Source: Sepioteuthis lessoniana (lineage: Eukaryota > Mollusca > Cephalopoda > Myopsida > Loliginidae). Taken from it: a DNA stretch of 64,000 nucleotides. How positions within the stretch are numbered: position 1 is the stretch's first letter; each line of letters opens with the position of its first letter. The notes under the pieces were generated by a model. The model saw only the letters and a list, made by a program, of their open reading frames with translations. It was not told the origin of the DNA and did no database searches. Location: assembly GCA_963585895.1 (NCBI GenBank), contig OY757904.1, forward strand, positions 86,221,543 through 86,285,542, in the 5' to 3' direction. Made by a program: the position numbers and the translations under genes. Shown one piece after another: positions 10,791-22,089 of the stretch.

Positions 10791-11147
10791 AATATTGTTG
10801 AAAGTAAGTAAATTCTTTAATATATAAGAATGAAATTGATCAAATAAAAATCCAAAAGAAGAGAGTCTATATTAGTAATTGGAAAGAGTTTGCTTGTCAG
10901 TCCTCAATAATCTGATGAAGAACTACCAAATATAGTATTAATACTTATTGGATACAGGAAGTTTTTTTTCTCATGGGAAAAGGGAGCTCTTACTATGAAG
11001 GAGTCTCTGACAATAATTGTTTACAATAATCAGCAGAAAGTCCTGTTGCAGCAAAACAAAAAAATTATATAGAATTGAAATTCCAAAACTTTAAAGGAAA
11101 TATTAATAAGTTATTCTCAATTCTAAATATTTATTTACATTTAATTA

Positions 11148-11665
11148 AACGCCTAGTTGGTCGGGGCAGAAGAATACACCGACTGCCTCTCTGCAAAGGA
11201 GCAACACCCCCACCCACGAACGAGTATCCTGATTATAACATGAAACATCTGATGGCGAGGCTCCAGTCCTGGAGACTTGGTGAATGCGGAATACCCCTTC
11301 ATTGTCATTGCTCTCAGGTCCATTCTGACCCGAAGTGACAATATGTGATATGACCCCATCAATGGCTCAAATAGAACTACTTGACCATTTAACTATGTAC
11401 AAATTACTGATTCAATTGTTTGTATTATAAATCAGTATTTGAAACCATTTAAGTGTGTACAAAAATTCAATTATTGGTATTACATTATTGGAACCATTTG
11501 TAAATGAATGAATAGTGTTGAATAGAATTAGTGTTAAATAGCATGTATATAACTTGTAATCACTTCCCAGTGAGCAAACAAATGATTAATATAAAACAGA
11601 ATTACTAGAGTTAGATAGCAATGCTTGAAACTATTTCACTGTGTTTAAAAAAATGAGCTCCGGCT
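11148..11665 (+). repeat. Family B repeat with tandem-array tail
   Basis: The core (about 11148-11240: CCTAGTTGGTCGGGGCAGAA ... CCGACTGCCTCTCTGCAAAG) is followed by a middle block (GGCTCCAGTCCTGGAGACTT ... CATTGTCATTGCTCTCAGG). From about 11370 a decayed array follows with units of roughly 50-60 bp built on TTGAAACCATTTAAGTGTGT-like and CAAATTA...GTATTA-like stretches. The copy at 38935-39420 shows the same order of core, middle and array. I recognise no coding capacity. It may be a non-autonomous transposon carrying its own satellite, as in Helitron-like or MITE families of molluscs, but no terminal structure proves this. Confidence 0.6.
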
Positions 11666-11700
11666 CGTTTAGTTATGTTATCTACAAAGTATACGTTTAG

Positions 11701-11702
<2 letters not shown>

Positions 11703-11763
<61 letters not shown>

Positions 11764-11790
11764 TTGGCATTAAATAACCCGCAATAAAAA
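11703..11790 (+). repeat. (TA)n microsatellite joined to a SINE tail fragment
   Basis: A TA tract (11703-11761) runs directly into GATTTGGCATTAAATAACCC, which is the sense-strand tail sequence of the second SINE type. The same junction, inverted, occurs at 8268-8270. Confidence 0.75.
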
Positions 11791-12216
11791 ATACAATCAA
11801 CCAACCAGCCAGCGTTACGAACTAGGATTATAGGTCGTTCATTAAGCTGAAATGTAGAATTATCGCAATAAATTAGAATTAGAATTAGAATGAACAATTC
11901 GGACACAACAAAAACAAAGAGAGTTAAAATCGATAATTTCCTTAAGTGCCGCTTACTTAAAGTGAAGTTAAAAGAAAATCTGCAAAACTCCATGTTCACT
12001 GAAAAATAATCCCTTTATCAGATATCAAAATATAATTATGTTTGAGGATTTATCGTTTTTGAAACAATTACCGTTTATAACTATTTGGAGGGAATGTTTA
12101 ATTGAGTACAATGTTAATAAAAATAGAATAAGTCCAAGAAATGAGTCTGTAATTCAAACCTTATCATTAACCCGCCAGTTTATGATAATACGTTTAAATA
12201 TGTCTAAAGATAATGA
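11791..12216. other. No recognisable feature
   Basis: AT-rich sequence with a short ATTAGA tandem near 11875. Open frames here run into the following GAA tract and lack any motif. Confidence 0.5.
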
Positions 12217-12291
12217 AGAAGAAGAAGAAGAAGAAGAAGAAGAAGAAGAAGAAGAAGAAGAAGAAGAAGAAGAAGAAGAAGAAGAAGAAGA
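12217..12291. repeat. (GAA)n microsatellite
   Basis: About 25 uninterrupted GAA units. The poly-Glu and poly-Ser frames across it are artefacts. Confidence 0.97.
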
Positions 12292-13982
<1,691 letters not shown>

Positions 13983-14079
13983 AGGCAATGGAACAAAGAA
14001 ATCAAACTAAATGAGGAGGCAAAAATGAGAGAAAAATGAGAGAAAAAGTAAATTCAGATGATCAGTTTGGCATGTTTTT

Positions 14080-14445
14080 GCATATATATATATATATAAT
14101 CCCAGGAGAAAATCCAATTTGATGCTTAATGTCAACCGCTGTCAATGTATGATTAATTTGGGATTAAAAATAAATCGAAACTCAACGTGCAGAGCCAAAA
14201 ATTCTTTTTATATAAAAAGAAAAAGAAAAATTTCTCTTCTGTGGTGTCATTATAAATTTATTTCTGGTCATGATGACCAATATCAGATGTTGCACGATGG
14301 AAAATTTTTATTTGGGTCTTCTTATATTGCTTCAGGCGAGAATTGGATTCGAAAAAAAAAATTCCAATTGAAATATTTTTTTAATTAGAATAATTTTTTA
14401 TCATATTTTTTTCAATCATATTTCTTAATCAAGATACATTCTGCG
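14080..14445 (+). mobile_element. Penelope-like element terminal repeat, copy A
   Basis: This block is repeated in inverted orientation at 18023-18345. The two can be aligned over their whole length, including an AT-rich right part (TTAATTAGAATAATTTTTTA). Copy A lies immediately upstream of the RT remnant. A short (AT)n tract marks its left edge. On its minus strand it holds a degenerate hammerhead motif (next entry). The 89-codon plus frame inside it is conserved in copy B, but this is explained by recent duplication and structured RNA on the opposite strand. Confidence 0.6.
14245..14289 (-). ncRNA. Degenerate hammerhead-ribozyme-like motif
   Basis: The minus strand reads CTGATAT, stem II TGGTC-ATCAT-GACCA, GAAA, and a palindromic stem III (ATAAATTTAT). 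The core would need CTGATGA, so two core bases (the last G and A) are changed to A and T; cleavage is not expected. It is the inverted partner of the intact-looking motif at 18182-18223. Confidence 0.5.
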
Positions 14446-15992
14446 GAAGAACTCATTAGATACTATTGAATGATTTAAGAATATTACACATAAGAGTAAA
14501 ACTACCTATATACAATTTGACATTATAGATTTTTACCCATCCATAACTAAAGAATTGTTATTACAAAGTATCAGATTAGCTAAGAATTATACAAATATAA
14601 ATCAGGAAGAATTAGATATCATATAAGCATATAGGAAATCTGTAGTATTTTACAATAACACTACTTGGGAAATGACAACGTCCAATAATTTTTACTCCGC
14701 CCAAATTGCAGATTAGTTGGAACATAAATTTTAGATACACTAGGTAGGTTTTTAAATTTGAGTAACGTTGGAATTTATATATTTATATCTTTAATAGTAA
14801 TAGAACCCTAATATCTAAAATAGAAAAGAAAGTCATTAGAGCCTTTAAAATACATTTAAAGATAGGGTTTAATAATAGAGATTAGTTCTATCTTGAAAAT
14901 ACTACATTTTTTAGATGTAACTTTAGATTTAAATGACAAGTCTTATAAACCATTTAGTAAGACTAATGTTATATCAGCATACATTAATGTTAGTTCCAAC
15001 CACCCTGCACCCATAGTTAGATAAATTCCAAATGCAATTAATATTAGAACAGACAGACTATCATCTTCTAAAAACATATTTAATAATCGGAAGGAATTTA
15101 ACAATGAAGCCATACATAACAGTGGTTATAAAAATGAGCTCAAGTATTTAGAAGCCAATAGACATCACAACAATAGGGGCAATAATATAGGAAACATTAG
15201 AACTAATAATGATTTAAATATGGATAATAAAATAAGAAAAAATATAAATAAAAATAGACGTAGTAATATTGTCTGGTTTAACTCTCTTTTTCATAAACTC
15301 TTTAATATCAATATAATGAAATATTTTCAAGGTTTTATAAGCAAACCTTTCAAAGATGATAACCCCCTTAGAAAAATAACTAATAAGAATAATGTAAAAT
15401 TAGTTATTCTTGTACTAACAAAGTACTTAAAATAATTGACAATCACGACAAGAAATTAATAAATAAACTGGACTGGAATAACAATGACAATTTAAAACGT
15501 TCATGTAATTGTAAAATAAAAAAATGAATGTCCACTCGGAAATAAATGTAACCTTCATAATATTACTTATCAAATTAATAATAATGACATCATTTATAAT
15601 ATTATTATTATTGATCTAGCGAATGATACAAATGTTAAGGCATATATAAGTATGACAAGCTTAAAATGGAAATGTAGGTATTACAACCGTCTACAATCTT
15701 TTAAAAATCCAACATTAAAAATCAAACTGACATATCTTGGTATAAATGGTATCTGATAGAACTTACATCTATTATAAATTGGAAAATAATTCAAAGATCC
15801 TCCTCAACAAACAGTTTACATGGTAAGAAGAGGAAATATGTATATTGAAAATTTTGAATGGAAATTTACTAAATATCAGAACAGAAATGACATTTGCTTG
15901 TAGACATAGAAACAAATTCTTAGTATATTTCAAATTGATATATATTAATAATATCAAATAGATTTAACTAACATTAATCAGGTGATTTTATA
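14446..15992 (+). pseudogene. Penelope-like reverse transcriptase with GIY-YIG-like tail, decayed
   Basis: Plus-strand remnants in order: IQFDIIDFYPSITKELLLQS (about 14512-14580, the first catalytic Asp region of this RT type), YRKSVVFYNN, then VTLDLNDKSYKPFSKTN, INVSSNHPAP, IFNNRKEFNNEAIHNSGYKN (about 14930-15150), RRSNIVWFNSLF, NKNNVKLV, and lastly YISMTSLKWKCRYYNRLQSF (about 15640-15700), which looks like the GIY-YIG endonuclease part. This order matches RT-GIY-YIG proteins common in invertebrates, which I place with Penelope-like elements; the hammerhead motifs nearby agree. The YxDD region is not readable. Stops and shifts are throughout. A mariner inserted at 15993. Confidence 0.65.
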
Positions 15993-15994
15993 TA

Positions 15995-16880
15995 CGAGGT
16001 GCATACGATAAGTTTCCAGACTTTTTTCGTAGGGGCATTTAAAATTGTCGTAGACTCTTGAATATTCCGTATGTTATTGCTATGCATCTTATGAGATGAC
16101 TAACCAATTTTTATAGTTTCAGCTTCAAATGAACAGCTACAGCAGCAATTGGAATACACCCTACTAAAGCCTGATTGTCACAGCTGGTGAATTTCAAAAA
16201 TGCCATTTGACACTTTAGAAGACCGATATGCAAAAAAAATGTTTTCAACTTGGAAAAAATGCCACAGAAACGTATGGAATGCTTCAGACTGCTTTTGGAG
16301 TATCTTGCATGAATCGAGCATCAGTTTTTGAGTGGCATAAGAGATTCAAGGAAGGCAGGGAGTCTGTGAGGAATGATGAGAGGTGTGGGAGGAGTAAGGA
16401 AGTTGATTGGCCAAAGGGTTAGGGTCAGGGTTACTATGTTGAGGTTTTAAGGGAGTTCAGGAAGAGATTCCGTCGGAAGAAGCCAGCACTCTTCAAATCG
16501 GGTCAGTGGCATTTCCACCAGGACAACGTACCGGTCCACAATTCCATCCTTGTCACAGACAATTTGACCAAGATGAGTATCAAGACAGTTGCTCACCCTC
16601 CCTATAGTCCAGACCTTGCTCCCTGTAACTTTTGGTTATTCCCTAAGCTCAGAGGCTGTCGTTATGAGACAATTGAGAAGATGAAAGCGGCTGTGACGAA
16701 GATCATTGACACGCTCACACAAGAGGACTTTCATGGGGCCTTTCAGAAGTTGTTGGAACGGTACAACAAGTGCATTGCAGCCGGAGGAGATTACATCAAA
16801 GGGGACTAGAGTTTCATGTGTGTACTATCAATAAAAGTGCCCATACGAAAAAAGCCTGGAAACTTATCGTATGCACCTCG
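15995..16880 (+). mobile_element. Mariner element, internally deleted (886 bp)
   Basis: The terminal inverted repeats start CGAGGTGCATACGATAAGTT on both ends (15995 inward and 16880 inward) and extend about 40 bp. TA duplications flank them (15993-15994, 16881-16882). Length is about 890 bp against the usual 1.2-1.3 kb. The first catalytic Asp region is missing, removed by the internal deletion. The element sits in the tail of the Penelope-like RT. Intact ends suggest it could have been moved by a transposase supplied elsewhere. Confidence 0.92.
16228..16809 (+). pseudogene. Mariner transposase remnant
   Basis: N-terminal HTH part (16228-16410: CFQLGKNATETYGMLQTAFG ... VFEWHKRFKEGRES), then a junction rich in GGGTTAGGG, then the catalytic C-terminal part: WHFHQDNVPVHNS (second Asp at 16522-16524), HPPYSPDLAPCNFWLFPKLR, ending IAAGGDYIKGD. 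In DD34D mariners the third catalytic Asp lies in LAPxD; here it is Asn (16627-16629), so this copy is catalytically dead even without the deletion. The C-terminus is close to the cephalopod mariner-derived proteins annotated as FLJ37770-like. Confidence 0.9.
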
Positions 16881-16889
16881 TATTTTTAA

Positions 16890-17589
16890 TTCTATATTTG
16901 AATATTGATCCATAATTCTAAAAAATAGATTAAATAATAAACAATTCAGAATATATTTTTCTAATAAAGTATACAATTAAATTGATAAATAAAGTATAAA
17001 TATATGTTTTTATAAAGGAATAATAATTAAATAAATGAAAAATAAAAAATGATATATGATTGTTAAAAAAGATTAATAAAATCTTATAACAAGAAGGAAC
17101 TGTCCCTGTACAACACCGTTTTTATCACATAGTTTTTTTCGATATGTAAACAAAAATTTAAGAAACTAATATTTAATTCATACATATTATTAGTTAAGAA
17201 TTATTTGTTGCATAAATAAAATATCCATTACATATTAATTCTTTGCTTATTGCGATTAAATTAACATTTAATATGTTAATTTCTTTCTAATATAAAAACA
17301 TGAATTTTTACGATAGTTTTAATAATCAGAAATTGACTTTTGTAAATTAATATCAGCATTGAATTATTATTTCCTGATAACACGAATTGTTTTATTTAAT
17401 ATTTATAATAGATAATGGTTTCAACGGAAGTATGTTTGCATATTTTATCCGTAATTTTAAATAAGTCACATAACACTATTTAATTTTTCCGGAATTAGGT
17501 TTTTAATTTTCTGTAGTATTTAAATTAAGGGTAACGATATTTGTTTTTTTTTAAAGAATGTATAAACATTGTATAAATAAAAATAATAA
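16890..17589. other. AT-rich stretch without features
   Basis: Very AT-rich, no coding motif. It may be a decayed part of the Penelope-like element, since both its terminal-repeat copies flank the region. Confidence 0.5.
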
Positions 17590-17606
17590 TAGATATAAAA
17601 TCTCCA

Positions 17607-18005
17607 GGGGCACGCCCCCGGCTTTTTAGCTGGGCCGTCTGGCATTCGTGCCGGATGGGTGCTCGAAACCAAGAGCAGACTCGGGGCCGAATAGGCCCCC
17701 AGCTTCGGCTGGGCAACCTTCGGGAGGGCGAGCTGCACTTTTGTCCCCTTTGTACGGCACTAGACCAAGCGTCTAGTTTAAGCCGTAAACTGGCATACGT
17801 GCCCGGACCCACATTTGGGTTCGTGAAACCGCTTGCCTCATCAGGCTCACATTGCACTAAGTGAGCCGATGAGCAGCACTGACAAGCAGGGTTCGAGTCT
17901 CGGCTCCTTCCCGACCTTCCCCTCCCCTTTATCCCCACTTTAATCGGCCTTCGGGCTTTTGACCTTGTGTCAAGTCGTGTCTGGTGGGAGGCAGCGACAA
18001 ATATA
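17607..18005. mobile_element. GC-rich ~400-bp retroposon with perfect 17-bp TSD
   Basis: A sharply bounded GC-rich block in AT-rich sequence. The target TAGATATAAAATCTCCA is perfect at 17590-17606 and 18006-18022. Near the right side, AGGGTTCGAGTCTCGG (about 17888-17903) looks like a tRNA B box on the plus strand, so the block may be a tRNA-derived SINE, but a B box so far from either end is unusual. Several short GC hairpins occur (GGGGCACGCCCC at 17607; CAGCTTCGGCTG near 17700). A minus-strand frame stays open across the whole block (167 codons from 18028), which may be chance in GC-rich sequence. I do not recognise the family. The long perfect duplication shows retroposition by LINE machinery and a recent insertion. 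Confidence 0.75.
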
Positions 18006-18022
18006 TAGATATAAAATCTCCA

Positions 18023-18345
18023 CAGCAAAATTTTTTCTTGATTAGAATATGATTAAAAAATATACTAAAGATTATTCTAATTAAAAGATTATTTTAATTG
18101 AGAAATTAAATAATTTTTTCAAATCCAATTCTCGCAGGAAGCAATATAAGAACACCCAAATAAAAGTTTTCTTTCATGCAACATCTGATGATGGTCATCA
18201 CGACCAGAAATAAATTTATAATGACACCAAAGAAGTGAATTTTTTCTTTTTCTTTTTATATAAAAAGAATTTTTGGCTCGGCACGTTGAGTTCCGATGTA
18301 TTTTTAATCCCGTCGATAGCCGTTGACATTGAACACTCAAATTCG
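18023..18345 (-). mobile_element. Penelope-like element terminal repeat, copy B (inverted)
   Basis: The reverse complement aligns to 14080-14445 (same AT-rich edge, same CATTATAAATTTATTTCTGG core). The two copies lie in inverted orientation about 3.6 kb apart with the RT between them. Penelope-like elements carry LTR-like terminal repeats that may be direct or inverted, so this fits the second terminal repeat of the same insertion; two independent insertions are the alternative. Confidence 0.55.
18182..18223 (+). ncRNA. Hammerhead-ribozyme-like motif, complete core
   Basis: Read 5' to 3': stem I strand CAT (18182-18184), core CTGATGA (18185-18191), stem II TGGTC / loop ATCAC / GACCA (18192-18206), core GAAA (18207-18210), a palindromic stem III ATAAA/TTTAT with no loop (18210-18219), A17 at 18220 giving an AUA cleavage triplet, and stem I strand ATG (18221-18223). 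Every invariant core base of the hammerhead is present. Stem I pairs over only 3 bp. Minimal, self-complementary stem III is the known hallmark of hammerheads in Penelope-like elements, which are thought to act as dimers. Activity is inferred only. Confidence 0.65.
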
Positions 18346-18346
18346 A

Positions 18347-18376
18347 AAGTATATATATATATATATATATATATAT
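18347..18376. repeat. (TA)n microsatellite
   Basis: TA tract at the outer edge of terminal-repeat copy B, mirroring the AT tract at 14083-14098 beside copy A. Confidence 0.9.
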
Positions 18377-18508
18377 GGGAGTGGGAAGTAAATCCAGTAT
18401 GTAAATGTACAAATATTAAAAAATAACAAGGTATTCAGAAGATAACCTTATTTATTGGTGAATTATTTACCATCATGAAATGTTTCGGTTTTTTCACAGA
18501 GCTGTTTG

Positions 18509-18588
18509 GAATATAATCACAGGATACAATTCCACATATTCAAACGCCCTCATTTAAATATGTGGAATTGTATCCTGTGATTATATTC
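18509..18588. repeat. Perfect 32-bp inverted repeat (hairpin)
   Basis: Arms 18509-18540 and 18557-18588 are exact reverse complements (GGATACAATTCCACATATT in the left arm), with a 16-base spacer. No transposon ends or terminator context are seen. Confidence 0.9.
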
Positions 18589-18599
18589 GATTTGATTTT

Positions 18600-19078
18600 C
18601 TATTTTTTAAATGAAACAAAAAATGAGGAAGCTTTTAACATTCTATAACGGTCATTGGCGTCCTGTTTCAAAACTTTATGTAAAAAAAGTGAGGAATGAA
18701 AGAACGAAAAAATGGGAAAAGAAAAGAAGATATAACTATAATCATTTGTAATGTGTTTACTTATGTGTATCATAGATAAAAAAAACAAACAAACAACGAT
18801 CTAAAATCTCTTTGTGAGTTAAATGATCTTGGGAAATACAAAGGCGTGATCAGGGATTATAATTCGATTCCATTCTGCTAAAAGCCAAAGATACCATAAT
18901 TTTTTAAATATCAAGTTGAACATTATACAATCAAAGCGTATATCATGAGCTATTATCAATTGCCAAATTCTACATTATTTAAACTCTATAACTAAAAATA
19001 TGAATATGCAGCAAGTTTAAAAGGTTTTAGTTTAGAATTAAATCAATTTTTTATAAAAATTTAGAAAAGGTGTAATTG

Positions 19079-19138
<60 letters not shown>

Positions 19139-20210
19139 TTGGTAGAGTACAACAACAACAACATCAACCTTCTAGTGCATGAATCCTTGTTGTCTATTCT
19201 TTTACAATTCGTTTTTGGACAGTTACGTTTGGTTAGAGAGTTTCACAGCAAAAGAGTTTACAAATAGATAATATCTAACTGTATTTTCTTTGATTTTAGT
19301 AATATTCCACAATCCTATTATCTTTCGTTTCGAAGAAAATGAATCTTATATAAAAAATGATTAACGTGTATAGATGTATATTTAATAATGACGTCAAAAC
19401 TACTCGACACCCAAACCCGCTCACATACATACGCATGCATAGCCCCGGATATCTGTTTAAATATCCAATGAAAAATTATTTTGTCTTGTAAACATAGAAA
19501 CTGCTATAACATTTGAGCTTATTTATTCATCGGTTTATTTCAGCAAAAATTAGAAATATATATTTTTGGATATGCATGGTAGAGAAATGTACTTAATAAT
19601 GGTGAGTTAATAATTTGCACAAAGTTAATTTAGTAATAAATTTTGTAAATTTATGTTAATAAAATGTACGTCATCATGTTGATAATATTATTTTTAATAA
19701 CTTTTATATTGCCCCAAGTCATGAAAATTGCCCTGAAAAATGGTTGATACAAAGTTCTGGAATATTTTTAGATTCTTCTACTTGTTTTCTTGGTAACTCA
19801 AGGACCCTTCAAAGCTATCTAGGCGCTAAAATATGATAAATTCTAACTTCTGAGTATAGAGAGATGCTAAGATTTAATATCTAACCAGATAGATATGTTT
19901 ATTTTCTATATTTGACCATGGAAATATATTCAATTTTAACATATTAGGTACCTCTATGCACTTTTGAGGAAACAAGATGTGATAGAAAAACATCTTTAAT
20001 TTGGATTAGTTCAATTGTCATAATTCCTGTGTCATTTATAAAAATAAAATTTGGAAAAATTCCAAATTAAAAATCATTTGTATTCATTTTCTAGAACAAG
20101 AGATTTTGAAATCGTTTTTAAAGTTGTTTACACTTTACGAAACTGTGAAAAGAAAATTTCAGGCGAAAAACGATTATATTTTCAATAAAACATTTTTGGT
20201 ACTGAGAAAA
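18600..20210. other. No gene; one microsatellite at 19081-19138
   Basis: AT-rich sequence. A (TA)n(GA)n tract lies at 19081-19138. I see no protein motif or element boundary. Confidence 0.5.
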
Positions 20211-20214
20211 TATA

Positions 20215-21560
20215 TCTGTCCAATCATGAAAGCATCAAAACGCTTGGAGAAAAAGAAAACTACAAATACTTAGGAATACTATCAAGTAATCGAGGATGAA
20301 AGAAAAAGTGAGAAAGAAGAACAGGGAAAACGTCTCGAAACAAAACTCTGCAACAGAAATGTAATCAAAAAAATTAATACCTGAACAGTCTCCCTTGTAA
20401 GATTCTCTGGACCTTCCCTTAAAATAGACGAGCTAGGAGCACAGACATACGGACCAAAGAACAAGGAAAATAATGGCGATGAACAAAGCCTTACATCCAA
20501 AGGATAGTACAGCTACAGACTAAATGTAACAAGAAAAGAAGGGACAGGAGGACTCGCCAGTGAGGAACCAAGTAATGCACAAAAAAGAGAAAGGAAAGGC
20601 TAATTACAGATGCTAGTCACAACAATATCAATAGAAATAACTTTAGAGCGAATAAGAAAGCAACAATCATCAAATCTAGAAAACAAAATGGGAAGAACAA
20701 CAAAAATATGTATACTTCAAGCATTAGATAACCTGGAAATGGCAACGAAAAGAAAACCTCAAGGTAGAAAGTGAATTTCTACTTATAGAAGCACAAAATA
20801 ATGCTATAATGACTAATTGTATCAAAGCAAAAATAGATAATACACGGGAGAAGTAAAGGCTGTGTGATGAGTGAGATGAAACAGTTAATCACATAGTAAA
20901 CGAATGTAGCAAACTGACAAAAAAAGGAATATAAGCGCAGGTAGAAACAGATTACTCAATTTAGGCCAGAAGATCAGAACTAGTTTTAATTAAGAGAACT
21001 TGTCAACTTGTAGATCTTGTTGTCTAATGAGTAAAATTAAAGAGCGAAAAACTGTACAAATCCCAAGACCAGAGAGCTTAAGAAAATATGGAATGTAAAA
21101 GAGACAAAGCTTCGGAAGACCCTAGGAAGAATTAAGACTGTCCAGACTGCTGATATCAGCAAGACTGATGGAGGTGCCCGAAGTATAATGATTATCGTCG
21201 TAGGAAATGGACACGGCGACACGAGTTCAAATCCTGGACGAGACTGATTGCATTTTACAAAGCACTAATACCCTTGGGAAAGGTATGAATCCAATTATTC
21301 TCCCTCCAGCTATGGGTAAATAGTAGGGCAGACTGTGTTCTTCAGCCTTGGTGAGGCAACTAGTCTAGGAGAAGGAGAACTCTGAATTCAAACCTGCTAA
21401 ACTCCTCTTAAAAATTGACCTTGTGTCATATCCTGCTCAAGCGGAGGGGTTGGTCAATATGGATATCAGCTAGAATACTTTTAAAAAGCCTCAAGAGCAG
21501 AGGACACTTGCTATCACACAAACTTCTACTACTGATGTGAAAAAATCCAATGCATTAAAA
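20215..21560 (+). pseudogene. REL-endonuclease LINE, 3' part of ORF, copy 1
   Basis: Plus-strand remnants begin at GEKENYKYLGIL (about 20240, the thumb region after RT motif C). They continue with a KxxxSL-type connector, then CDEXDETVNHIVNECSKL-like text (about 20855-20930), a Cys/His cluster, and a C-terminal block LRKTLGRIKTVQTADIS split by a SINE at 21165-21461 and resuming ISARILLKSLKSRGHLLSHK. This order (RT thumb, DET-x-H-C zinc motif, PD-(D/E)xK-like nuclease, ARILR C-terminus) matches LINEs with a restriction-like endonuclease (R2/R4/NeSL-type). The family is inferred by comparison with the three other copies in this window. No reading frame survives. Confidence 0.65.
21165..21461 (+). 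mobile_element. SINE family A, nested in the LINE, with TSD
   Basis: Nearly the same as the 3526-3820 SINE: GGAGGTGCCCGAAGTATAAT head, B-box-like GAGTTCAAATC (21223-21233), CTCCAGCTATGGGT centre and GCGGAGGGGTTGGT tail. Flanks GATATCAGCAAGA (21152-21164) and GATATCAGCTAGA (21462-21474) match at 12 of 13 bases. The A-box-like motif is changed relative to the first copy. It inserted into the last coding block of the REL-endonuclease LINE. Confidence 0.88.
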
Positions 21561-21839
21561 TTTCAATAATAATAGAACTTGCAAAAATGTGGTATTCAAA
21601 CGCAGCCAGTATCCTATTAGCAGTAGATATACTTGGTAAGGAGAATACTGAACACACATTAGAAAAATCCCATGACATCCTTATTCTTTTAATTAGGACT
21701 AATCACATAATTAGAAAAACGATCTCAATCTAATATGCTCAATAACATCCGAAGAAAAAACATCATTTAAACCTCGAGTTTTTGGTGAAAGACTTGATAA
21801 AGCAAATGAAAAAATAAACAAATGGATAGGTAAATAAGC

Positions 21840-21897
21840 AACAACAATAACAACAACAACAATAGCAGCAGCAGCAGCAACAACAACAACAACAACA
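21840..21897. repeat. (CAA)n/(CAG)n imperfect microsatellite
   Basis: Trinucleotide CAA units with a CAG run in the middle. Confidence 0.85.
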
Positions 21898-22089
21898 AAG
21901 TGGAAATTAGTTGTCTGAATTTCTGATACGATGCTTGATTTTTTTTCATTAAGGGTTTTCGGACTACTATCTTCATCATTATTGTTATTTCCACAACGTT
22001 TCCACAAAGTGGAATTTGGCATTGAAATGTGCCATGCTTATAATCAAAAAAAGAAAAAAGAAAAAACTGAGGAAAAAAAGAAAAAAGAA

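Noticed and set aside
14119-14388. 89-codon frame conserved in the inverted copy at 18119-18412
   Set aside because: The conservation follows from the two copies being the same repeat, and the opposite strand carries the structured hammerhead-like RNA. No domain in the peptide.
17525-18028. 167-codon minus frame across the GC-rich retroposon
   Set aside because: Long frames are expected in GC-rich DNA. The insert ends do not coincide with a start or stop, and the frame runs on into the target duplication and flanks. Kept only as a remark.
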